Assembly (NCBI RefSeq): GCF_001942345.1 | Contig: NZ_MKKI01000013.1 | Coordinates: 1-33,749, forward strand | Length of the DNA stretch: 33,749 nt | Reading direction: 5' to 3' | Source: Corynebacterium sp. CNJ-954 | Lineage (GTDB): Bacteria > Actinomycetota > Actinomycetes > Mycobacteriales > Mycobacteriaceae | In this document: positions 1 through 10,061 of the stretch, piece by piece | How the letters are laid out: every line of letters begins with the position of its first letter | Position numbering within the stretch: position 1 is the stretch's first letter | Notes under the pieces: model-generated | What the model was told of the DNA's origin: nothing | The model's input: only the letters and a program-made list of their open reading frames with translations | Database searches by the model: none | Made by a program: the position numbers and the translations under genes

Positions 1-226
1 GGAACTCCTCGTCCAGCTTGCCGAAAGCGGCGATCTCGGTGGGGCAGACGAAGGTGAAGTCCTTCGGGTAGAAGAACACGACCTTCCACTTGCCCTGGTA
101 CTTGTCGAGGTTCACGTCTTCGAAGTAATCGTCCGGCTGCTGGGCGTTCGCCTCGTGCAGGTCGCCGCCCTTGAGTGCGGTGAGATTGAACTCGGGGAAC
201 TGGTCACCGACGGTGAGAATGGACAT
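1..226 (-). CDS. ahpC: Alkyl hydroperoxide reductase C (peroxiredoxin), 5' part only
   Basis: Cytoplasmic 2-Cys peroxiredoxin that reduces hydrogen peroxide, organic peroxides and peroxynitrite. Only the first 75 codons are present because the gene runs off the left edge. The peroxidatic cysteine lies in FTFVCPTEI, the hallmark of the AhpC/Prx1 family, preceded by KVVFFYPKD. The start is the ATG at 226, reading [10 protein letters not shown], with a perfect AGGAGG ribosome site at 235-240, 8 bases upstream. The gene is divergent from oxyR with an OxyR-type site between them, an arrangement known from mycobacteria. Its usual partner ahpD would lie outside the window. Family assignment is very safe. 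Confidence 0.95.
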   Translation of the reverse strand, partial: MSILTVGDQFPEFNLTALKGGDLHEANAQQPDDYFEDVNLDKYQGKWKVVFFYPKDFTFVCPTEIAAFGKLDEEF

Positions 227-285
227 GGTTCATGCCTCCTGGGGTCGTGAAATTCGGACGCTCGTTGTCGTCTTGAGCACGGTCG

Positions 286-314
286 ATTATGCCATGAATC
301 CAGAACTTGTGCAA
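286..314 (-). promoter_or_regulatory. ahpC promoter (-35 TTGCAC, -10 CATAAT)
   Basis: On the minus strand TTGCAC (309-314) and CATAAT (286-291) are separated by exactly 17 bases, a good housekeeping-type promoter. The predicted transcript starts about 50 bases before the ahpC ATG. The OxyR-like site at 344-358 lies about 30 bases upstream of the -35 box, a position suited to activation. The boxes are seen directly; promoter use is inferred. Confidence 0.7.
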
Positions 315-343
315 AGGTATAACTGATTGATCGCCGAAGACAG

Positions 344-358
344 ATAGACAGGACCTAT
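344..358. promoter_or_regulatory. OxyR-type operator, ATAG-N7-CTAT
   Basis: ATAG at 344-347 and CTAT at 355-358 are spaced by seven bases, exactly the half-site of the described OxyR consensus ATAG-N7-CTAT-N7-ATAG-N7-CTAT. The expected second half is only weakly matched (AGTG at 366-369 and TTAA at 377-380, two of four each). The site lies in the intergenic space between divergent ahpC and oxyR, so OxyR could control both genes from it. Confidence 0.75.
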
Positions 359-408
359 CATAGGCAGTGGATAGGTTTAACTTTCGCGGATAATGTAATG
401 TGATAGGC

Positions 409-1395
409 ATGGTCAATAAGGATTACCGGCCGACGATCGCGCAATTGAGGACCTTCGCCACCGTGGCCGAACACGGGCATTTCGGCGCTGCGGCCCAGCA
501 ACTGGGAATCTCCCAGCCATCGCTGTCGCAGGGGCTCGCCGCGCTGGAGAACGGCCTGGGGGTCCAGTTGATCGAGAGGTCGACCCGAAAAGTCATCGTC
601 ACCGACGTCGGACGGGACCTGCTGCCGTATGCGCAGGCGACCCTCGACAGCCTCGATACGTTCATCAGCTACGCACGCGGAGCTCATGGTGGACTCGCCG
701 GTTCTATGGCGCTGGGGATCATCCCCACCATCGCCCCGTTCATCCTGCCGGCTCTGCTTCAGTCGCTTCCCTCGGTCGCGCCGGAACTCGAGCCGAAGAT
801 CGTCGAGGAGAAGACGAGCAGCCTGGTCGATTCCCTTCGGCAAGGCGGGCTGGACGCTGTGGTCGTCGCATCTCCGGTCGCGGGCGCCGGTATCGAACAG
901 ATCGAGCTCTACCGGGAGGAATTCGTCCTCGTACTTCCGGAAAACCACCGTCTCGCGGGCCGACGTGATGTGACTCTTGATGAGTTGGACACCCTTGACC
1001 TGCTGTTACTGGACGATGGGCACTGTCTCCGTGACCAGGTGCTGGACTTGTGCAGGTCGGCGTCGCTCACGGTCGATCCCGCGCGGTCAGTTACCAGGGC
1101 GGCGAGCCTGTCGACGGTGGTTCAGTGTGTCATCGGCGGTCTGGGTTGTACGCTTGTGCCGATCAGTGCGGTTGCGGCCGAGTGTGATCGCCCCGGGGTC
1201 GCTCTGGCGACGTTTGACGGTGGTGCTGCGACTGCGGGGAGGACCGTCAATCTGAGTTACCGTTCCAGCTCCAACCGGGACGATGCCTTCAGGACCATCG
1301 GTGGCATCGTGACCGGTGCCTTCGAATCAGGAGTGGGGGCGAACCAGGAGGTACTGGAAGCCCGTCTCAGCCCCGGATCACCTGGAGCTCACTGA
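409..1395 (+). CDS. oxyR: OxyR, peroxide-sensing LysR-type regulator
   Basis: LysR-family regulator of the peroxide response, about 328 residues. The N-terminal winged helix-turn-helix (residues ~8-65) contains FGAAAQQLGISQPSLSQGL. The redox centre is intact: GHC at Cys206 and a second cysteine at 215 (LDLC), the same C-x8-C pair that forms the sensing disulfide in E. coli OxyR. I chose the ATG at 409 because MVNKDYRPT aligns with other corynebacterial OxyR starts. A TAATGT -10-like box (396-401) sits 7 bases before it with no ribosome site, suggesting a leaderless mRNA; a GTG at 400 is the alternative. It is divergent from ahpC. Its 3' end overlaps the convergent helicase gene by 29 bases. 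Confidence 0.95.
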   Translation: MVNKDYRPTIAQLRTFATVAEHGHFGAAAQQLGISQPSLSQGLAALENGLGVQLIERSTRKVIVTDVGRDLLPYAQATLDSLDTFISYARGAHGGLAGSMALGIIPTIAPFILPALLQSLPSVAPELEPKIVEEKTSSLVDSLRQGGLDAVVVASPVAGAGIEQIELYREEFVLVLPENHRLAGRRDVTLDELDTLDLLLLDDGHCLRDQVLDLCRSASLTVDPARSVTRAASLSTVVQCVIGGLGCTLVPISAVAAECDRPGVALATFDGGAATAGRTVNLSYRSSSNRDDAFRTIGGIVTGAFESGVGANQEVLEARLSPGSPGAH

Positions 1396-3922
1396 GACGG
1401 ACATCCCCGGCCTCGTCCGAGGCCTCCAGGTCCACGATGCCTTCGATCGCCCAACCGTGGTCGCCGTCGGGGTCGTCGAGAATCTGCCGGACATTCCAGT
1501 ACTTCGGTCCTTCGGTGATGATGACCATGTCAGGGGAGCGGGCCCCGGCATCTACCCCGATATCAGCGTACTCGTCAAAGTAGACGTCCATCTCCGCAGG
1601 CCAGTCCGGAGGATCGGTGAGGTAGTCGTCCATTGCCGCGAGCTCGTTCTCCTTCTCGAAGGCGAACAGCTCCACGTGCCTGAAGAAGTGGTTCTTCACC
1701 ATGCGGCGTAGAGCCCGGGGGTTGGCACTGAGCTTGGTCGGATCGTCGACACCGAAAGCGTGCTCCGCCACCTGTTCGTCCGTGACCGGTTTGTCCGGGT
1801 CTGCCATCGCAGACCACTCGTCAACCAGCGACGAGTCGACCTGGCGAATGAGTTCGCCGAGCCAGACGATGATGTCCTCCAGCTCATCGCTGCGGTGCTC
1901 CGGTGGGACGGTATGCGAGAGGGTACGCCAGGCATCCGTGAGGTATCGCAGCACCACGCCTTCTGATCGCGCCAACGAGTACGTGGCGATCAGGTCGGAG
2001 AAGGTCATGGCCTTCTCGATCATGTCCCTGACCACAGACTTCGGCGCCAGGTCAAACTCCGTGGCCCAAGGATTGGACTCACAGAAGATGTCGTAGGCCT
2101 GCTCAAGCTCCTCCTCGAGGGGTTTCGGCCACGTGATGTCTTCGACGATAGCCATACGTTCGGTGTAGTCGACCCCTTCGGCCTTCAACGCGGCGATCTC
2201 CTGTCCCCGATGCTCGCGCTGCTGTGCAGTGAGGACCTGGTTCGGATTGTCCAGGATGGCCTCGACGGTGCTGATCACGTCGAGCGTGTAGGTGTCGGAC
2301 TCCGGATCGAGGAGGTCGAAAGCAGCGAGGGCGAAAGGCGACAGGGGCTGGTTGAGGGCGAAATCCCGTTGGAGCTCCCGGGTCAGTCGTGCGTCCTTGC
2401 CGGACGGCGTGTCAGCCTCGACCTCCTCGACGATGTGGGTGCGCAGCAGCCCACGGTACAGGTCAATGGTCGTCAGGATGTCCCGGTTCTGTTTGGCACG
2501 GGTGTCGTGGTTGTCCCTCAGGAGTCCTTTCAACGCAGCGTAGGTCCATTCGTCTCTCGCGACCACGTTGATCAACATCGAGTGTGACATCTGGAACTGG
2601 CTGACGAGTTCTTCGGGTTCGGCGGTGGTGAGCCTGTCGAACGTCGACTTCGTCCACGTCGCCCGTCCCTCGGGGGCCGACTTCTTCCGGAGCTTCTTCA
2701 ACTTCTTCGGGTCTGACCCGGCCCGTTGACGGAGACGGTAGTTTTCGATCTCGTGTTCCGGTGCCTCCACCACCACGGTGCCTTCGGTGTCATAGCCGGC
2801 ACGTCCCGCGCGTCCCGCGATCTGATGGAACTCACGGGACTTGAGAATGCGGTGCTTGATTCCGTCGTACTTCGCCAACCCGGTCATCAACACGGTGCGG
2901 ATCGGCACGTTGATCCCGACGCCGAGCGTGTCGGTGCCCGAGATCACGCTGAGCAGCCCCTGCTGAGCGAGCTTCTCGACAAGCCTCCGGTACTTCGGCA
3001 GCATCCCCGCATGGTGGATACCGATCCCCTTCCGTAGAAGTCCGGACAGCGTCTTGCCGAAGGCAGAGGTAAACCGGAAATCGCCGATGACCGACGCGAT
3101 CTCTGCCTTGCGGTCCTTGTCGACGAAGGTCATGCTGGTCAGTGCCTGTGCGCGTTCGACAGCTTCACGCTGGGAAAAGTGGACGATGTACACCGGCGCT
3201 TTCCCTGCGTCGATGAGGTCCTGCAGGGTCTCGTGCACCGGCGAGTAGACGAAGTCGAAGTCGAGTGGCACCGGTCGGACAGTCCCGGCCACCGGTGTCG
3301 TCGTCCGGCCGGTGCGGCGAGTGAGGTCGTCTTCCAACCACGTCGTGTTACCCAGGGTCGCACTCATGAGGAGGAACTGGGCCCGGGGAAGACTGAGAAG
3401 CGGCACCTGCCATGCCCACCCGCGATCCGGCTCCGAATAGTAGTGGAACTCGTCCATCACCACCTGGTCTATATCCGCTGCAGCACCGTCCCGGAGCGCG
3501 ATATTGGCGACGACCTCGGCTGTCGCACAAATGACGGGCGCATTGCCGTTGACGGTGGCGTCGCCGGTCATCATGCCGACGTGCGCAGGGCCGAAGATCT
3601 CACAGAGGGAGAAGAACTTCTCGCTGACCAGTGCCTTGATCGGTGCGGTGTAGAACGTACGTTGGCCGTGTGCGAGGGCGATGAAGTGGGCTGCAGTGGC
3701 CACCAGCGACTTCCCCGACCCGGTCGGGGTCGCCAGAATAACGTTGTCGCCGGCGGCGAGAGCTACCGCAGCCTCCTCCTGAGCGGGATACAGGGAGATT
3801 CCGCGGTCGCGGGCCCACGCCAGGAAAGATTCGAGAACCGCGTCATCGACCAGACTCTCCGGCACTTCATCGAGATCGGGCAGGAGGGCGGAGAGTGTGG
3901 AGTCAGTTGCGGGTGTCGTCAC
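1367..3922 (-). CDS. DExH-box RNA helicase (Ski2/HelY-like)
   Basis: Large superfamily II helicase, 851 residues, expected to unwind RNA with ATP. Walker A (TPTGSGKS) is at ~65-72, motif II is DEFH at 157-160, motif III SAT at 187-189, and motif VI reads QIAGRAGRAGYD at ~367-378. The long C-terminal region fits Ski2/Dob1-like proteins. Motif II DEFH, rather than the commoner DEVH, is notable but consistent with the family. Translation starts at a GTG, with the frameshifted PAC2 gene ending 8 bases upstream, so the two are probably co-transcribed. The exact RNA substrate is unknown. The 3' end overlaps oxyR on the other strand. Confidence 0.9.
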   Translation of the reverse strand: MTTPATDSTLSALLPDLDEVPESLVDDAVLESFLAWARDRGISLYPAQEEAAVALAAGDNVILATPTGSGKSLVATAAHFIALAHGQRTFYTAPIKALVSEKFFSLCEIFGPAHVGMMTGDATVNGNAPVICATAEVVANIALRDGAAADIDQVVMDEFHYYSEPDRGWAWQVPLLSLPRAQFLLMSATLGNTTWLEDDLTRRTGRTTTPVAGTVRPVPLDFDFVYSPVHETLQDLIDAGKAPVYIVHFSQREAVERAQALTSMTFVDKDRKAEIASVIGDFRFTSAFGKTLSGLLRKGIGIHHAGMLPKYRRLVEKLAQQGLLSVISGTDTLGVGINVPIRTVLMTGLAKYDGIKHRILKSREFHQIAGRAGRAGYDTEGTVVVEAPEHEIENYRLRQRAGSDPKKLKKLRKKSAPEGRATWTKSTFDRLTTAEPEELVSQFQMSHSMLINVVARDEWTYAALKGLLRDNHDTRAKQNRDILTTIDLYRGLLRTHIVEEVEADTPSGKDARLTRELQRDFALNQPLSPFALAAFDLLDPESDTYTLDVISTVEAILDNPNQVLTAQQREHRGQEIAALKAEGVDYTERMAIVEDITWPKPLEEELEQAYDIFCESNPWATEFDLAPKSVVRDMIEKAMTFSDLIATYSLARSEGVVLRYLTDAWRTLSHTVPPEHRSDELEDIIVWLGELIRQVDSSLVDEWSAMADPDKPVTDEQVAEHAFGVDDPTKLSANPRALRRMVKNHFFRHVELFAFEKENELAAMDDYLTDPPDWPAEMDVYFDEYADIGVDAGARSPDMVIITEGPKYWNVRQILDDPDGDHGWAIEGIVDLEASDEAGDVRLSELQVIRG

Positions 3923-3930
3923 CTGTGTCG

Positions 3931-4955
3931 TTACCTGTCGCGGTTGTCGGGATCGTCGTCTGTGGGATGCTGGCTGTCCTCGGCATCGTTCCCGGTGCCG
4001 CCGTCGTCAGCTGACCTGGCGTCTTCGTCGCCCGCGTCGATGGCGCTGGCGAGGAATCGTTCGACTTCGGCGCTGATCTCCTCACCCGAAGGTACCTCTT
4101 GACCGGGGGCGAGGAGCGCGTTGTCCTTCCGCTTGCGTTGCCGGGACTGGTCCTCATCGTACTGCCGCTCGAGGGCACCGACGACGGAGGCGATCTCCGC
4201 CGAGTCATCGACCTGGTCCGCCAGCTGCTGGCGAACCTTGTCCATGTCGGCTTCCAGGGCACGCAGGGGCAGATTCAGGTCGGCGACGGACTCGAGGGTG
4301 TGAAGCAGACCGTAGGCAGCCTCGGGGTAGTCAGATGCCGCGATGTAGTGCGGGACGTGGGCCGTCAGTCCCAGAGTGGAGAGACCGCCTCGCGACAACA
4401 GCAGTTCGACGTCCAGCATCGCGGATCCAGGAATGATCATCCGTGATTCCCAGCTGCGCAGGTCCCGGGTCAAGGAGGAGTCTGACCCGTGCGCCGTGAC
4501 GATGAGAGGACGTGTGTGAGGCACCGTCATCGGTGCGGCGTAGAACGTGACGACACGGTCGACCCCGGACCGTGACGCAAGTTCGGCGACAGCCTGCTGA
4601 AGGCCTCCCACCGCAGATCCGGCTCAGGCCCGGCGAGCAGCATGAACGGCTGGCCGTCCGAATCCTCCATGCGGTACAGGGTCAGTGCCAGGTTCTCCCG
4701 GTCCACGACCCGCCCGTGGTCCAGGGTGACCCCGGGACGACGCGACCGGTAGTCGATCAGCTCATCGACATGGAACGTGGCCACCGCCGAGTGATCGAGT
4801 GCCTGGAGGAGGTGCTGGCTTGCTTGCCGCACCCCTTGCCCGGCGTCGGCGTACCCCTGGAGAGCGATGACCATTGACAGACCGTCTTCGCCGTCGGCGG
4901 ACTGAGCCGAGGGGCCGGGGTACTCGAGTTCGTACATACGATTGCTGTCGGACAT
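3931..4955 (-). pseudogene. PAC2-family protein, split by one missing base
   Basis: A conserved actinobacterial PAC2-family protein (related to proteasome-assembly chaperone 2; function in bacteria unknown). The N-terminal frame (4955 down to 4527) carries MSDSNRMYELEYPGPS through LLAGPEPDLRWEAF, then runs out of frame. The rest (LQQAVAELASRSGVDRV, then TRPLIVTAHG and onward) continues in another frame to 3931. The frames join cleanly if one T is restored in the coding strand at about 4600 (GCCTTCAG becoming GCCTTTCAG). The ATG at 4955 has an AAGGGAG site upstream, and a TAGAGT -10-like box is at 4998-5003. The acidic C-terminus is low complexity. Either a real inactivating mutation or a sequence error; the second half keeps full coding character. 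Confidence 0.8.
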
Positions 4956-5118
4956 ATGCGGTGTGCTCCCTTCACTGACGTGCGACGCAGTGCAACTACT
5001 CTACCAGTCGCCGTTCCCGCACCAGGGGATCTCCACAGGGTACGGATTGTCCACATGCTCCTGGACGAACCAGTGGAGCAGAAGAACCGCGGGCGGTTCT
5101 CCGGTGGAGGATGTCTCC

Positions 5119-6459
5119 ATGACTTCCACACAGCACAACAGATCGCGCGGTCCCGGAATTCCCGGTGCCGGGGGCCGGCGCGAATCCAGGGATTCCGGTA
5201 CGCCCGTCGTCATAGAAAGCGGTCCCGGCGGGCTCATCGCGGCGGTCCCGGGACTTCTCGGTTTCACCCCGACGGCGAGCATTGTCTTTATTGGCCTGAC
5301 TTACCATCAGGAGCGTCTCGAGTCCGTTGGACCTGTCGTTCGAACCGATCTTGTACCGGAGGCGGCAGCGGCCGGCGCGGACGCGTTGTGCGGGGCAGTG
5401 TACGACTTACCCGGCGCAAAGGCAGCGGTCGTTGTCGTCGCTCCCGGTGTCTTGCCCATTGACGGTCCTATTTCGGACGTACTCGGAGCGGCGCTGTGCG
5501 AGCTGTACGACAACGCGGTCGATGTGAGTGGGGTATATGTCACTGAAGCGCTTCGTGACGGCGGTGTATGGTTCCATGTCTTTCAGGAGGACCAGGATGG
5601 TGGATGGCGGATCCACTGCCGGGGCAGTATCGATGATCCGCAGGGCAGCCCGATCCTGTCGGCAGGGGATACGACGGTGCACGACTCGGGGGCCACGTCG
5701 GAGTCGATGGACAGGGAACTTGATCCGGTCGACGACGAGGCGGTGCGATCGCTGCTCCCGGCGAGCTGGACCACCGGCGTCGCCACTCCGGGGCACGGCG
5801 GATCCCGGTCTCCGGAGGATGTCTGCCGACTGGTGGCAGGGATACGTGGGGAGGTGGAGTCGCAGGACCCGGGGGAGATGTCGATGCTCCTCAGCGCGCG
5901 TCGCGAGGCACGGCGGGCACTCAGCGTCCCGGACACGGCAGAACAGCTTTTCACGTTCTGTACCCGGGTCAGTTTGTTCCCGTCGCTTGTGGCACTGGCA
6001 GCCGGTGGTAGTGCCACCGTGGTGATGGCGCTGCTCCTGGAGACGGCGGCATTGGGGCGACGCTCGCTGCGAAGTCGCGCCCTCCTCCTGATCTCGGTAC
6101 TCGGATGGTGCGGAAACCACGGGGCCCTGGGACACCGAGCAGTGCGACGGTGCCTTCAGGAAATGGAGGAGGGACGTGGTGCGGGGATGCTGCCTGAGGT
6201 CATCGACAACACCGAACAGCTCGGGGATGAGCTGTTGACGATGTCACTGGCAGGCGTCATATGGGACGGGGTATCGGACGGGACGGCCGCCCGCGCGGTC
6301 AGGAGCATTCTGGACCAGGGAATCGCCCAGATCGACGAGGTAAAGAAACAGGATCCGGAAGGCGCCGACAGCGGCTACGCCCGGCTACTGGATTCGATCC
6401 TGGACCGTCGGACGCTCACCGACGTGCGAAATGCGCTCGATCGCCGAGCCGGGAAGTGA
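5119..6459 (+). CDS. DUF4192 family protein
   Basis: About 446 residues, matching the actinobacterial DUF4192 family, whose function is not known. The recognisable N-terminal core is the stretch around [25 protein letters not shown] (cited here in parts: [12 protein letters not shown], then SIVFIGL), followed by an alternating alpha/beta region. I chose the ATG at 5119 (MTSTQHNRS) because GGAGG at 5106-5110 lies 8 bases before it. Longer readings back to 4942 would overlap the divergent PAC2 start. The gene converges on galE, and the two coding ends overlap by 44 bases. Confidence 0.85.
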   Translation: MTSTQHNRSRGPGIPGAGGRRESRDSGTPVVIESGPGGLIAAVPGLLGFTPTASIVFIGLTYHQERLESVGPVVRTDLVPEAAAAGADALCGAVYDLPGAKAAVVVVAPGVLPIDGPISDVLGAALCELYDNAVDVSGVYVTEALRDGGVWFHVFQEDQDGGWRIHCRGSIDDPQGSPILSAGDTTVHDSGATSESMDRELDPVDDEAVRSLLPASWTTGVATPGHGGSRSPEDVCRLVAGIRGEVESQDPGEMSMLLSARREARRALSVPDTAEQLFTFCTRVSLFPSLVALAAGGSATVVMALLLETAALGRRSLRSRALLLISVLGWCGNHGALGHRAVRRCLQEMEEGRGAGMLPEVIDNTEQLGDELLTMSLAGVIWDGVSDGTAARAVRSILDQGIAQIDEVKKQDPEGADSGYARLLDSILDRRTLTDVRNALDRRAGK

Positions 6460-7414
6460 AGCCCCAGGCATCCGAGACGATGGTGTGCAGGTCGCTACGC
6501 GTGGGGGACCAGCCGAGCTCGTTGATTGCACGAGCAGAGGACGCGATCAGCGTCGCGGGGTCACCGGCGCGGCGGGGTGCGGTGACCGCGGGGATGGGAT
6601 GCCCGGTGACCTCCCTGCAGGTGTCGATGACCTGTTGGACGCTGTAGCCGTCCCCTGAGCCGAGATTGAAGATGCGGTGGGTACCGGCGGAGTTCGAACG
6701 TGCGGCGAGTAGATGCGCATCGGCGAGATCCCGGATGTGGATGTAGTCACGGACGCACGTGCCGTCAGGGGTCGGCCAGTCGTCGCCGAAGACCATGATC
6801 TGGTCACGCGCGTCCAGTGCAACCTGAAGGACCAACGGGATCAGGTGAGTTTCCACCACACGGTTCTCGCCGGTGGGGCCGTACGCCCCGGCGACGTTGA
6901 AGTAACGCAGACTCGTCGCGCCGAGCCCGTAGGCGTGGGCGTATGAGGTGATGATCTGGTCGATCGACAGTTTGGAGGCACCGTAGGGGTTCGTCGGGGA
7001 GGTGGGCATCTCCTCGGTGATCGGAACCTCCTCGGGCTCGCCGTAGCAGGCCGCGGTCGAGGAGAAGACCAGATTGTCCACTCCGTGGGCGCGCATCAGG
7101 TCCAGAAGTCGCAACGAGGTGACCACGTTGCCGTGCCAGTAGATGTCCGGAGACTCGACGGACTCGCCGACGAGGGACTTCGCGGCGAAGTGGAAGACTG
7201 CGGCGCAGCCGTCGGCAAGGGCTTCAGGAGCCCGGTCCAGGACATCACCCTCGAGGAAAGCCGCGGCAGCGGGGACAGCCTCACGGTTACCGGTGGAAAG
7301 ATCGTCGATCACCGTCACCCGGTAGCCCTGTTCACAGAGCACTGTGGCGCAGACGCTCCCGACATAGCCCGCACCACCGGTGACGAGGACGTGGTCTCCT
7401 TCAGCGAGCCCCAT
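6416..7414 (-). CDS. galE: UDP-glucose 4-epimerase GalE
   Basis: Short-chain dehydrogenase/reductase family epimerase, 332 residues, interconverting UDP-glucose and UDP-galactose; in mycolata the product supplies galactose for cell-wall arabinogalactan. The NAD-binding loop TGGAGYVGS is at 12-20, the catalytic SST at 118-120, and the YxxxK pair is Tyr144/Lys148 in NPYGASK. The C-terminal stretch with [11 protein letters not shown] is typical of GalE. It starts 6 bases after the dtxR stop on the same strand, so dtxR-galE is a likely operon, as in other corynebacteria. The 3' end overlaps the convergent DUF4192 gene. Confidence 0.95.
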   Translation of the reverse strand: MGLAEGDHVLVTGGAGYVGSVCATVLCEQGYRVTVIDDLSTGNREAVPAAAAFLEGDVLDRAPEALADGCAAVFHFAAKSLVGESVESPDIYWHGNVVTSLRLLDLMRAHGVDNLVFSSTAACYGEPEEVPITEEMPTSPTNPYGASKLSIDQIITSYAHAYGLGATSLRYFNVAGAYGPTGENRVVETHLIPLVLQVALDARDQIMVFGDDWPTPDGTCVRDYIHIRDLADAHLLAARSNSAGTHRIFNLGSGDGYSVQQVIDTCREVTGHPIPAVTAPRRAGDPATLIASSARAINELGWSPTRSDLHTIVSDAWGFTSRLGDRAHFARR

Positions 7415-7420
7415 CAGCGA

Positions 7421-8110
7421 CTAGTTCCCCTCGACGACGATACGGATGGCGTGGCCCAGTTCCTCCGGGACGACCACGCTGTCACCTTCGGGTGTCTGCA
7501 GCGTGAGGCCCTCCGGGGTGTCCTGGATCGTCACGGTGGTTCCTGGTCGGATACCGTGCTGCCCCAGCTTGCCGATGACCTTGTGCTCGACCTGGACGAT
7601 CTCGTTGAAGCTGACGATCGTGGCCTTGCGCGGGGAGCTCAGGTCGATGTCTGAGGCGCGGTGGGAATTGTCCGGATTGCCGACGGAAGACTCACCGAGC
7701 TTCTCGAGTCCCGGCACCGGGTTGCCGAACGGAGAGGTGTTGTGGTCGTCGAGGACCGCCAGCAGACGCTTCTCGACCTCATCGCCCATGACGTGTTCCC
7801 ATCGGCATGCTTCATCATGGACGGACTCCCACGGCAGCCCGATCACGTCAACGAGCAGGCGCTCGGCCAGACGGTGCTTACGCATCACCGCGGTCGCGTG
7901 CTCCCGGCCTTCCTCCGTCAACTTGAGGGAGCGGTCGTCTGCGATCCAGAGCAGGTTGTCCCGTTCCATGCGGGCCACGGTCTGGCTCACGGTTGGGCCG
8001 GACTGCTCAAGACGCTCGGCGATCCGCGCGCGGAGCGGAGGAATGCCCTCTTCCTCCAGTTCATAGATCGTCCGGAGGTACATCTCGGTGGTATCGACGA
8101 GGTCCTTCAC
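7421..8110 (-). CDS. dtxR: DtxR, iron-dependent transcriptional repressor
   Basis: Master iron regulator; with Fe(II) it binds operators of iron-uptake and heme genes. The start is set at the GTG at 8110, giving [20 protein letters not shown] as in characterised DtxR. With it the metal ligands fall at Met10, His79, Glu83, His98, Cys102, Glu105 and His106, exactly the C. diphtheriae numbering. An AAAGG site lies 10 bases upstream. An in-frame ATG at 8134 adds eight residues but lacks a ribosome site. Domains: winged helix (1-73, [15 protein letters not shown]), dimerisation (74-140), SH3-like C-terminus (~150-229). It is transcribed with galE. Confidence 0.96.
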   Translation of the reverse strand: MKDLVDTTEMYLRTIYELEEEGIPPLRARIAERLEQSGPTVSQTVARMERDNLLWIADDRSLKLTEEGREHATAVMRKHRLAERLLVDVIGLPWESVHDEACRWEHVMGDEVEKRLLAVLDDHNTSPFGNPVPGLEKLGESSVGNPDNSHRASDIDLSSPRKATIVSFNEIVQVEHKVIGKLGQHGIRPGTTVTIQDTPEGLTLQTPEGDSVVVPEELGHAIRIVVEGN

Positions 8111-8136
8111 TCGACCATGGCCTTTCTCTGACATAT

Positions 8137-8160
8137 GCGACCAGAGAGATTCACGGTCGC
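8137..8160. repeat. Inverted repeat upstream of dtxR
   Basis: GCGACC (8137-8142) and GGTCGC (8155-8160) form a perfect 6-bp inverted repeat with a 12-base spacer. It lies directly upstream of the alternative ATG of dtxR, in the probable leader. It could be an operator or an mRNA hairpin. It does not resemble the 19-bp DtxR box. Confidence 0.4.
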
Positions 8161-8230
8161 ATTCGCGGGTTTATTCACACAGTGGTGACCTACAACGTAC
8201 ACGGTTAAGGACGCACGTGGTTGAGTGGTC

Positions 8231-8258
8231 CGACCCGCCCAGCGCGGCGGTCGGGTCG
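8231..8258. terminator. Hairpin between sigB and dtxR
   Basis: CGACCCG (8231-8237) pairs with CGGGTCG (8252-8258) just beyond the sigB stop at 8277. There is no T-run, so it is at best a GC-type terminator of sigB, separating it from dtxR-galE. Confidence 0.45.
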
Positions 8259-8276
8259 AGAGCTCGTCCCTCCCCG

Positions 8277-9401
<1,125 letters not shown>

Positions 9402-9445
9402 CTGGTTGACCTCCTGGGTTCGGTGTCGGAAGCTCTGACCAGTCC

Positions 9446-9471
9446 AACGGGCCGCGGTCGGAAATTGTTCC
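9446..9471 (-). promoter_or_regulatory. SigH-like promoter of sigB (GGAAC-N18-GTT)
   Basis: On the minus strand GGAAC (9467-9471) is followed 18 bases later by GTT (9446-9448). Corynebacterial SigH promoters are described as GGAA(T/C) with a GTT -10 core, and sigB is a known SigH target in C. glutamicum. The transcript would have a leader of ~40 bases before the ATG at 9401. Confidence 0.65.
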
Positions 9472-9551
9472 GGGCCTAAGTGTCTCACGGGAAAGGGGAG
9501 TGAATTCGCAGGTGGAGACTACGTAAAAGCACTTTCAGCTCCCCTATTGTG

Positions 9552-9580
9552 GGGGGTGTCACTGTCGTGCGGTCACCCCC
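9552..9580. terminator. GC hairpin after dtd
   Basis: GGGGGTG (9552-9558) pairs with CACCCCC (9574-9580), with a 15-base loop, 5 bases beyond the dtd stop codon. There is no T-run. Probably terminates the DUF3099-methyltransferase-dtd transcript before the sigB promoter. Confidence 0.5.
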
Positions 9581-9584
9581 GTCC

Positions 9585-10061
9585 TTAGGGGGCGTCGACG
9601 GTGACCGTGTAAGGGCCGAGATTGGTCGAACTGACCTCCATCATGGCCCCGAAGGTTCCGGTCTCGACCCGGAGGCCACGGTTGCGGAGGTCCTCGGTGA
9701 TCCGGGAGATCACTTCGTCAGCGACGCTCCCTGGCGCGGCGGCGGACCAGGACGGGCGCCGCCCTTTGGCGGTGGCGCCCATGAGGGTGAACTGACTGAC
9801 CAGGAGGACCTCGGCACGGTTGTCCTGGGCGCTGGCATCGCGATTTTCCTCCCACGACGCCCCGACAGGTGGAAGGATCCTCAGCTCCGCGATTTTCCTG
9901 GCCATGGTCCGCCAGGCGTCGGGGCTGTCGTCACGCCCGACGCCCACCAGGGCCAGCAGTGCGCCCCGTCCTTCGCCGTTCCGGTCGGCGTCGACGGACC
10001 CCACGGTCACGTCGTCGACCGTCACATGTGCGTCCCCGACTGTGCTGATGACGGCCTTCAT
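9585..10061 (-). CDS. dtd: D-aminoacyl-tRNA deacylase
   Basis: Homodimeric tRNA proofreading enzyme, 158 residues, hydrolysing D-aminoacyl-tRNAs and mischarged Gly-tRNA(Ala). The family's SQFTL motif is present ([10 protein letters not shown]). The C-terminal N-x-G-P-x-T motif is kept as NLGPYT, with Leu where Asp is common. The N-terminus [16 protein letters not shown] replaces the more frequent MRAVVQRVxxASV, and the protein is slightly longer than the usual ~145. The ATG start lies inside the stop codon of the upstream methyltransferase (ATGA, 10058-10061), so the pair is translationally coupled. Confidence 0.93.
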   Translation of the reverse strand: MKAVISTVGDAHVTVDDVTVGSVDADRNGEGRGALLALVGVGRDDSPDAWRTMARKIAELRILPPVGASWEENRDASAQDNRAEVLLVSQFTLMGATAKGRRPSWSAAAPGSVADEVISRITEDLRNRGLRVETGTFGAMMEVSSTNLGPYTVTVDAP

